Below, piece by piece: positions 17,878 through 23,931 of a stretch of DNA of 23,931 nt (the stretch's first letter is position 1; the number at the start of each line of letters is the position of its first letter). This DNA is from a candidate division LCP-89 bacterium (GTDB lineage: Bacteria; Electryoneota; B3-LCP), in assembly GCA_025774735.1 (NCBI GenBank), contig JALGZU010000005.1:1-23931 (forward strand). Direction: 5' to 3'. The notes under the pieces were generated by a model. The model was not told where the DNA came from, ran no database searches, and saw only the letters and a list, made by a program, of their open reading frames with translations. A program made the position numbers and the translations under genes.

Positions 17878-17896
17878 ATTGCTTTTCCGAGATGAT

Positions 17897-18967
17897 TCAG
17901 TAAGATACGTCCTGAGCGATCGGTTTGAATGTATCGAGAATAACCTCTAATTGCTTGAGGAAGGGTTCCTTCTCACCTCCGGGATTGAACACTTCTCCTT
18001 CGAGCAGGTAGACGTGCCGGTCAGCTGGATTGTAGAAGGCGCGGCAGAGGAAAGGTCCGCCTCCCTTGGAGTTTTCGGTCTCCCAGAGTCCCCTCATCTC
18101 CATTCCGGGGAAACCACATACGGTGGCTTCCACAGTAGTCAAGAAATCGAGATTAGCGCGCACCGGATCGGCGAATTGCGCCGCTAAGGACGACCAGGTG
18201 CCGTACAACCAGGCGGCATCGATGAGGTCTTCATCCAGGGTTGTAGACCGCCAGAGCGTGATCCACCGTCCCGGCTGCAGGCCTCGTTTCAGCCTCAACC
18301 AGCCCGCTTCCGGTTCTTCGCGTACCAGCACGTAGTCATGAGGGATACGCAGTTCGAAGCCGTATCGTTCCCGGATGTCTTCAGCCAGATCTTTCTGTTC
18401 GTAGCGGCGGTAGAGGCCCTTTTTTACCTGCTCGTTTCTCTTATTATCGAAGAGTTTAAAGAGAGGCTCCTTCTCCATCTGCAGCCGTTTTTTAAGGGAG
18501 GCGGCATCAGGTGTGACCAGAATCAGCATCTGCTGGCCGCTGGCCCATTCGTCTTCCTTGCTGAAAACGAAATAGTCCCCTCGCCGCACGCCTTCGATGA
18601 CTTCCGGCGTGAGCATGGCGGAGATGGTTTCGGACAGTTCCCCGGTCTGATCGAGAACTCCAACCAGGATCAGGAAGCGCTGGGTCTGGAGGTCAGGGAG
18701 TTCTTCGATACCTCCGAAGAGGGGCTGGAATCGTCTTTCGGATTGGGGCGTTTCGATGACCGGGCAAAAGGTCTTGAGCAGGTCGGCTTCGAACGAACTT
18801 CGGAGTTCGGGATCGATCAAGAAGACGATTTCGTTATCCGGGCCGGTAGCCCTAGGTTTGAACGAACAGGCGTCAAGGCTCAGGCAGATCGGGAAGCACA
18901 CGATCGTCATCAACAGCACCACCTTAGGCGCGATCGCGATCTTGGATTTTTTCCCCACCATGATCAT
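17897..18967 (-). CDS. DUF4837 family lipoprotein
   Basis: A 356-residue exported lipoprotein. A hydrophobic N-terminal helix (about 15-31) leads to a lipobox LDAC with the Cys near residue 34, so it should be anchored in a membrane, probably the outer one. The remainder resembles DUF4837, known from Bacteroidetes, including ETENSKGGGPFLCRAFY and the C-terminal LLEGEVFNPGGEKEPFLKQLEVIL region. Family function unknown. The start is ATG 18967 or ATG 18961 (two codons apart); neither has a good ribosome site, and the gene is 4 bp after the methyltransferase stop, so coupling is likely. Placed in the envelope/glycan operon. Confidence 0.8.
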   Translation of the reverse strand: MIMVGKKSKIAIAPKVVLLMTIVCFPICLSLDACSFKPRATGPDNEIVFLIDPELRSSFEADLLKTFCPVIETPQSERRFQPLFGGIEELPDLQTQRFLILVGVLDQTGELSETISAMLTPEVIEGVRRGDYFVFSKEDEWASGQQMLILVTPDAASLKKRLQMEKEPLFKLFDNKRNEQVKKGLYRRYEQKDLAEDIRERYGFELRIPHDYVLVREEPEAGWLRLKRGLQPGRWITLWRSTTLDEDLIDAAWLYGTWSSLAAQFADPVRANLDFLTTVEATVCGFPGMEMRGLWETENSKGGGPFLCRAFYNPADRHVYLLEGEVFNPGGEKEPFLKQLEVILDTFKPIAQDVSY

Positions 18968-18971
18968 CTAT

Positions 18972-19910
18972 TCAGGCTGATTTATTGAATATATAAAGGT
19001 TTGACGACCCGGAACCGGGTTTGAGACCAGCCAGGAAGCTGATTGCGCCCAGGAACAAGCCGCGCGGCGCTTTTATCCCCGCCATCACTCCGGTTGACCA
19101 GCTCACTTCGGAGAGCAGGGCGTGATAGAAAGGGTCCAAGGGGAGCGATTTTTTTCGTAGCAGTTGCAGACCCAGCGGAGCGAAGAGCACGTTCAGGTCA
19201 GCGGGACTAAAATGGTATAGGTGGCGCGGGGCATCCCAGGCCACCCAGCGAGAACCGTAGAAAAGGGCATCGACCGAACCGGGATTGGGGAGTGCCACAG
19301 CCAGATGCCCCCCCGGTTTTAATGCTCCGGACATTCTGGTTACTGCACCTCTCAAGTCGGGCAGATGTTCCAGTGAATGCCAGAGAGTAATGAGATCGAA
19401 GGTTTCTCCCAAAACGATCTCGGCGGGATCCCCGATCAGAACCTCACAGCCACGCTCTGTCGCTATCGCAGCAGCCTCCGTCGATATCTCGATACCCGTC
19501 ACCTGCCAGCCCCGCCGTTTGAGCTCCACCATGAATTCGCCGGTACCGCAACCGACGTCCAGCAGTGATCCCGGGTTGAGATTTCTGCAGATTTGCGTTG
19601 CTTTCCAGCGCGTGGTAAAACGGCGGGAAGCCCGGAAAAGCAGTCCGACCAGTCCGCCACCCCGGCGGCGATGGGGATCATAGGAGTCGGCACTGTAGTG
19701 ATCCTTAAGATCGGACGAAAGCGGTCTGGGATTCAGATATAAAAAACCGCAGGATGAACAAGCGACGATTCGATATGCATTCTCCCGCGGTTGGTTATGC
19801 GCCCGTTCAATGTGAAAGGTCAGACGGTCCGGGACATCCTGAAATTTGCAGTAATCACCGCTGCCGCAAAGTGGGCAAGGGATATCCCGGGAGGACGTTG
19901 AACGATTCAC
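18972..19910 (-). CDS. Class I SAM methyltransferase with N-terminal zinc-ribbon-like motif
   Basis: A 312-residue protein with two CxxC pairs in its N-terminus (CPLC near 12-15, CSSC near 51-54), likely binding zinc, followed by FLYLNPRP. The SAM-binding region carries LLDVGCGTGEFM (motif I), VTGIEIS and the LWHSLEHLPD segment (post motif), as in Methyltransf_23-type enzymes. This layout is common in O-antigen and secondary glycan clusters, but the acceptor is unknown. The start is GTG at 19910, with only a poor ribosome site, 13 bp after the barrel gene. Confidence 0.85.
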   Translation of the reverse strand: MNRSTSSRDIPCPLCGSGDYCKFQDVPDRLTFHIERAHNQPRENAYRIVACSSCGFLYLNPRPLSSDLKDHYSADSYDPHRRRGGGLVGLLFRASRRFTTRWKATQICRNLNPGSLLDVGCGTGEFMVELKRRGWQVTGIEISTEAAAIATERGCEVLIGDPAEIVLGETFDLITLWHSLEHLPDLRGAVTRMSGALKPGGHLAVALPNPGSVDALFYGSRWVAWDAPRHLYHFSPADLNVLFAPLGLQLLRKKSLPLDPFYHALLSEVSWSTGVMAGIKAPRGLFLGAISFLAGLKPGSGSSNLYIFNKSA

Positions 19911-19923
19911 TTAACCGGCTTGA

Positions 19924-20730
19924 TTAGTACTTTTTCCACTTGGCGGCCGGCTCGAAGTAGATGCGCAGCCCGATCTCCGCAAACGCTCCGCTGAAATCTA
20001 CCTCGAAGGTATCGTACGTGGAGGTGCCGTCGGGGTTCGTCCAGTAGACGGTTTCTCCCTCCTTGTGGACACCGTTCTCGTCCCAAACTTCCCGGAAGTA
20101 CTTAAAGCGGGTGACGGGCGCCCAGCGGAATCCACCGCCGAACCTCAAGGAGAGCGCACCAGAGAGGAACAGTTCGGCTCCCAGATTGCCCGTAAAACCG
20201 AAGGTGCGGCCGTGTGCGCCGTAAATGCCCCCTCCGTAACTGGCTGCCGCTTCTGGTGAGGTTTCCAGGTCGAGATTGGCCAGGTAGAAGGCGGGTCCGC
20301 CGCCGATCTGAATGTTGAACGCAGGTAGAAGGTGCCAGTAGTAGTTGGCGGTGACGAAGAGTTCGGTGGTATTCGTGAAGACCCGTCCGACCTGGTCGGG
20401 GTAGCCAGCCTGGGACGCGATGGCGGTGGCACTGTCCGTTCCCAGGACATTCAGGCCAATATGCCAGCCGAAATAATCCTCACTCTTGTACAGGAGGGAG
20501 ATGCCTCCCGTGATGGCTCCCACCGACTCGGTATATTCAGTCTGAGTGTATCCCTGAGTCCCGGAGAAACCCTTGACGAAAGCGTTGGGATCCGCGTTGT
20601 CCAAGTACATACTGTAACCACCGCGCAGTTCGACGCCGTACTGGTGATCGATATCTCCTGCTTGAACGGTGTAACTTGCGCATAACGAAAGAACCAGAGC
20701 CAGGGCAGTCAAACAAATTAGAGCGCGCAT
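19924..20730 (-). CDS. Outer-membrane beta-barrel protein
   Basis: The start ATG 20730 is preceded by AGGAGG at 4 bases, much better than the ATG 33 bp upstream. The 268-residue product begins with a signal peptide (MRALICLTALALVLSLCAS..., cleavage probably after VQA near residue 24). The rest alternates polar and hydrophobic residues with repeated aromatic strand ends (YGVELRGGYSMYL, WHIGLNVLG, LSLRFGGGFRWAP, FAEIGLRIYF), as in small outer-membrane barrels. I recognise no specific family. The strong ribosome site suggests high translation within the operon. A Gram-negative outer membrane is implied. Confidence 0.8.
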   Translation of the reverse strand: MRALICLTALALVLSLCASYTVQAGDIDHQYGVELRGGYSMYLDNADPNAFVKGFSGTQGYTQTEYTESVGAITGGISLLYKSEDYFGWHIGLNVLGTDSATAIASQAGYPDQVGRVFTNTTELFVTANYYWHLLPAFNIQIGGGPAFYLANLDLETSPEAAASYGGGIYGAHGRTFGFTGNLGAELFLSGALSLRFGGGFRWAPVTRFKYFREVWDENGVHKEGETVYWTNPDGTSTYDTFEVDFSGAFAEIGLRIYFEPAAKWKKY

Positions 20731-20763
20731 TATACCTCCTGTATTGGGCGTAATGTTATTCAT

Positions 20764-21819
20764 TCAAAGTTGATAGCGGTGCAATATTTGCGCAGTTTTT
20801 TTGCGTCTCAAGATGAAGTGCTGCATGACGATGGATCCCCGGAACATCTTTTTCATGACCTGGGAATCTCGAATCCGCCTGATTTTATGGACGTGCTGCC
20901 GCTTGTGCAGCGATTTTACAAGCAGAAATGGGAGTTCAGCCTGAACCTGAAGCGCCGCAGGTCCCCGGCGGAAGTCTCCGCGCAGAAAGGAGACGAATAT
21001 GATCCCCCACTCAAGAATAACTCTCGAAGGCAAAATCCAGACCAGTTTAGAGAGCGAATAATTCTTGATCAGGCAGATGATGCTGTTGCGGTGGTTCAGG
21101 TACATCTTACGCCGCTCAGTATTGGGGAGCGTGTGCCCGGAAAAGTGGTAAGCGACGGCTTCCGGAGCCCTCACCAACCGGTATCCGGCGAGTTGCAGGC
21201 GCCAGGCTAGATCAATCTCTTCCATATGCGCGAAGAAGTCTTCGTCGAGGTACTTCACCTCCTCGAGAGCGTCCCGACGAAAGATGGCGCAGGTGCCGCA
21301 GGCCCAGAAGATATCCGAAGGGCTGTCGAACTGGCCTTCGTCCTTCTCCGTTACCATGAAGGTGCGGCCGAAGGCGAAAGGGAAGCCGAAGATATCCATC
21401 AGGCCACCGCAAGCGCCGGAGTAATCGAAGTGCTCCGGTTTACGGATATTCAGCAACTTGGGCTGGGCGCCTCCGATTTGAGGATCGGCGTCCAGGGTCT
21501 TCACCAGGGCTTCCAAAGCCCCGGCATCAAGGACGGCGTCATCGTTTAAGAGCAGGACATATTCGGCTTCAGAGCGGCCGATCCCGACGTTGCAGCCGCC
21601 GGCATAGCCTCTGTTGGTTTCCAGTACGATCTGCTCCACGGCGGGAAATTCCGCCGCCACCATCTCCCGGCTACCGTCGTCAGATCCATTTTCTATTAAA
21701 AGAACTTCGAAATCTGTGAAGGTCGAACCATAGATACTGCTCAGGCAATCTCTGAGGATATCCACCCCCTTCAGGTGGGGGATCACAATGCTGAGCTTCG
21801 GTGCTACGGGACCGGTCAC
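20764..21819 (-). CDS. GT2 family glycosyltransferase
   Basis: A family 2 transferase of about 351 residues with LSIVIPHLKGVD, LLIENGSDDGS, LLLNDDAVLD (DxD-like) and HMEEIDLAWRLQLAGY, the rhamnosyltransferase-like pattern also seen in the fused GT2 of this operon. Near the C-terminus a hydrophobic segment (KLVWILPSRVILEWGIIFVSFL) may contact the membrane. The start chosen is GTG 21819, which overlaps the upstream stop as GTGA and begins right before the first beta strand. A longer frame to 21900 would overlap the DUF2723 coding region and is less likely. Sugar donor and acceptor are unknown. Confidence 0.88.
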   Translation of the reverse strand: MTGPVAPKLSIVIPHLKGVDILRDCLSSIYGSTFTDFEVLLIENGSDDGSREMVAAEFPAVEQIVLETNRGYAGGCNVGIGRSEAEYVLLLNDDAVLDAGALEALVKTLDADPQIGGAQPKLLNIRKPEHFDYSGACGGLMDIFGFPFAFGRTFMVTEKDEGQFDSPSDIFWACGTCAIFRRDALEEVKYLDEDFFAHMEEIDLAWRLQLAGYRLVRAPEAVAYHFSGHTLPNTERRKMYLNHRNSIICLIKNYSLSKLVWILPSRVILEWGIIFVSFLRGDFRRGPAALQVQAELPFLLVKSLHKRQHVHKIRRIRDSQVMKKMFRGSIVMQHFILRRKKTAQILHRYQL

Positions 21820-23931
21820 GGCTGATCGTCCCGGGTTAATTCCTGATAGCGCTTCAGGCGTTCCTGTGCCTGCCGGTCGTTGGGATGCCTTGTCACCCAA
21901 TTTTCCAGGAGCTCGCGAGCGTTGATGTAGTCCTTCTGGCGTTCGTAGACCATTAAGAGACCCCCGATGACCGCGCCATCGTCGGGATTCCTCGAAGCCA
22001 GGTCCTCGTAGATTTTGCGCGCTTCGTCCGTTTCGCCGAGTTGTAGATAGGTCATCGCCACCCGCGAAGAGAGTTCTGCGTCCATAGGCATGGCGCTGAC
22101 TTCAGCGATCAACTCCTGGGCTTCGGCATCCAGTTTCATCTGGCGGTAGGCTGTGGCGACCTGCAGTTTCATTTCGGGGCTGGAGTCGATCTCCAGCGCT
22201 TGATCGAAGGCGTTGAGGGCTTTAGTCGTATCGTTCAACCACTGCAGGTAGACGGCGCCATAACGGAACAGGTTTTCTGGACTAACATCACGCCTCTCAG
22301 TAAGACGTTCAAGGCGCTCCGCCAGCTCATCCGATCGGCCCAGATCATGGTAGAGCTGTCCGATGTGGAGGACGATTTCAGGCGTGCCGATGGGGACCAC
22401 ATCGTCGGGCAGGTAACGGTCCATGGCGTCGAGGATGAAGAGCACTTTGTCGCGGTCGGAGAAGCGGTCGAATTCGGCGTAAGTTTCGGCGACCGGTTTC
22501 TGGGAATCGTAAACTGCCGTGCCGGGTTGATCCAGGGTCAGGTAATGCGTTGCCAGCTGCAAGAAAGCGCTGCGGTAATTCTGCAGCAGGCGGTGGACGT
22601 TGTCGTCGTAGTGGATGTTGGGATTGTCCAGGTTACGGTAGAAATCCCGGTATTTGTTCAACAGGTTCGCCTTGAGCATGTCGGGATCGATGCGCTGGCC
22701 GGTTTCGGGGTTGACGCGGAAAGCCAGGCCCTCCATGGTGAGGTGATCCCTGAGGTTGAGCATATTGGTGTTGGAGACCGTCACCGCGAAGTAGACGGGC
22801 CGCTGCCATTTATTGGCCCGGATGATGTCGAGAATCATGATGTCCTGCACGCGCAGGAAGTTGGGTTCGCCGGTATCTCCCTGCCCCGTGGGGATGTGCA
22901 TGGTGGCGGGGACATCCCATTCCATGGTGCCACCGTCGGGCGTTTCCAGCCGGACAATGGTGGGACGATTGGGATCGTTTTTGGACCAGTAGCGCTGGCG
23001 CAGCGCGGTGATGTCGTGCTGATCCAGGTAGCGGTCGATGTAGTCGTCGCTGAAGGAGATGGGCACCCTCGGTTCCTGGTGCTTCAACTGCTTGATGTAC
23101 CAGCCGGTGTTGAGGAGCGAGAGATTGACCACGCGCACGTCCTTGCGGACGCCCATCACCTCCTGGAGGTACCAGAGGGGGAAGGTGTCGTTGTCCCCGT
23201 TGGTAAAGAGGAGGCCGTCCGGCTCACAAGTTTCCAGGATGTTGCGCGAATAATCCCAGGCGACGTAATTGCCCGAGCGGTTGTGCATGTGGTAGTTCTT
23301 GACCAGCATGTTCAGCGGCACGGCGACGAAGAGTGCCGCCGCCAGCACAGCCGCCTGGGGAAGGTTGCTCTTCTTTTTGAACCAGTTCGAGGCGGCTTGG
23401 ATTAGCCCCTGCGCGCCGATACCGATCCAGAGGGCGAAGGCGTAGAAACTCCCCACGTAGGCGTAATCCCGCTCGCGCGGCTGGGGGTTGTCCTGGTTCA
23501 GATAGACGATGACGGCATAACCGGTCAGGAAGAAGAGGGTGAACACAATCAGCGCCCTGCGGCGGTCTTTGGATACGTGGTGAAGCAGACCCCACAGGCC
23601 GAGCAGCAGGGGCAGGGCAAAGAACTTTGAAAATTCGACGCGTGCGCCCTGGTAATCGCCGTCCTGGCCGACGTACTGCCAGAGTAAGTAGCGGTTGTAC
23701 ATGTAGTCGACCTGGTAGCGCCAGAAGAAATCGGATTCACTCAGGTAGTTGGGGTCGTTATTCCAGCGGCGCGGGAAGATGCCGGTTTCGCCGTACTGCT
23801 CCCGGTTCAGGTACGATAGGAAGCGTTCGATGGTGTCCGGGTTGTTCTCGTCGATGGGCGGCTGCAGGGTGGAGCGGATGAAGATGACGCCGTAGGTGGA
23901 ATAGCCCAGGATGATCAGCACGGTGGAGATC
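21816..23931 (-). CDS. DUF2723 (TMEM260-like) membrane protein with C-terminal TPRs, 5' truncated
   Basis: The frame runs off the window edge, so the N-terminus is missing; about 705 residues are visible. Early membrane helices (near residues 1-15, 100-115, 125-140, 155-170 and 190-207 of the visible part) fit a polytopic GT-C-like protein. The segments QPRERDYAYVGSFYAF and GLLFTNGDNDTFPLWYLQE are typical of DUF2723 proteins in FCB bacteria. Residues about 530-690 form TPR-like repeats (AVYLQWLNDTTKALNAFDQAL, MTYLQLGETDEARKIYEDL). Eukaryotic TMEM260, which shares DUF2723, is a protein O-mannosyltransferase, so a membrane glycosyltransferase role is plausible. First visible gene of the leftward operon. 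Confidence 0.83.
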   Translation of the reverse strand, partial: ISTVLIILGYSTYGVIFIRSTLQPPIDENNPDTIERFLSYLNREQYGETGIFPRRWNNDPNYLSESDFFWRYQVDYMYNRYLLWQYVGQDGDYQGARVEFSKFFALPLLLGLWGLLHHVSKDRRRALIVFTLFFLTGYAVIVYLNQDNPQPRERDYAYVGSFYAFALWIGIGAQGLIQAASNWFKKKSNLPQAAVLAAALFVAVPLNMLVKNYHMHNRSGNYVAWDYSRNILETCEPDGLLFTNGDNDTFPLWYLQEVMGVRKDVRVVNLSLLNTGWYIKQLKHQEPRVPISFSDDYIDRYLDQHDITALRQRYWSKNDPNRPTIVRLETPDGGTMEWDVPATMHIPTGQGDTGEPNFLRVQDIMILDIIRANKWQRPVYFAVTVSNTNMLNLRDHLTMEGLAFRVNPETGQRIDPDMLKANLLNKYRDFYRNLDNPNIHYDDNVHRLLQNYRSAFLQLATHYLTLDQPGTAVYDSQKPVAETYAEFDRFSDRDKVLFILDAMDRYLPDDVVPIGTPEIVLHIGQLYHDLGRSDELAERLERLTERRDVSPENLFRYGAVYLQWLNDTTKALNAFDQALEIDSSPEMKLQVATAYRQMKLDAEAQELIAEVSAMPMDAELSSRVAMTYLQLGETDEARKIYEDLASRNPDDGAVIGGLLMVYERQKDYINARELLENWVTRHPNDRQAQERLKRYQELTRDDQP

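Noticed and set aside
22200..23405. 401-codon open frame on the plus strand
   Set aside because: It lies fully antisense to the DUF2723 gene, which has recognisable family text and TPRs. The plus-strand translation is low in complexity (V/H/D/G-rich) and shows no domain.

Overview
The window is a gene-dense bacterial chromosome segment of moderately high GC by eye. It has no tRNA, rRNA, insertion sequence or CRISPR array that I can see. The gene content points to an uncultured member of the FCB group (Bacteroidetes/Gemmatimonadetes/Zixibacteria-like lineages). The main clues are a DUF2723 membrane protein with C-terminal TPRs, a DUF4837 lipoprotein, a DUF6249 membrane protein, an outer-membrane beta-barrel and the eno-ftsB pair. 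I cannot name a phylum with confidence.

Left part (1-8807). The 3' end of an MttB-superfamily methyltransferase gene converges on a DUF1848 radical-SAM-like gene. A divergent intergenic region with a perfect 12-bp inverted repeat follows. A rightward operon then encodes an M1-family metallopeptidase homologue with an altered GAMEN motif, a zinc-ribbon/DUF2007 protein, enolase, an FtsB/DivIC-like division protein and L-aspartate oxidase (NadB). The 3' end of nadB overlaps the convergent gene for a small DUF6249 membrane protein.

Middle (9085-11942). After a 260-bp AT-richer spacer with TTGACT boxes comes a tightly packed rightward operon: sucD (no sucC beside it), mazG, an SRPBCC protein and two tandem cupins. 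The second cupin is in the same frame as the first, has a well-placed Shine-Dalgarno, and has ACG where ATG is expected. A long A/T-flanked hairpin ends this operon and also the leftward operon that meets it.

Right part (11961-23931). All genes run leftward with almost no spacing. In transcription order they are: DUF2723 GT-C-like membrane protein with TPRs (5' end outside the window), GT2 glycosyltransferase, outer-membrane barrel protein, SAM methyltransferase with zinc-ribbon-like N-terminus, DUF4837 lipoprotein, purE, an RmlD-like reductase, a polyprenyl-phosphate-mannose synthase-like GT2, a GT2 fused to a membrane/Rossmann module resembling a phosphoglycosyltransferase without its catalytic domain, accA, a YbgC-like thioesterase and a single-domain response regulator. 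A polyprenyl-P-sugar synthase together with a DUF2723 protein (the family of the eukaryotic O-mannosyltransferase TMEM260) suggests a cell-envelope or protein O-glycosylation cluster. This is the most interesting system in the window, but its function is inferred from families and context.
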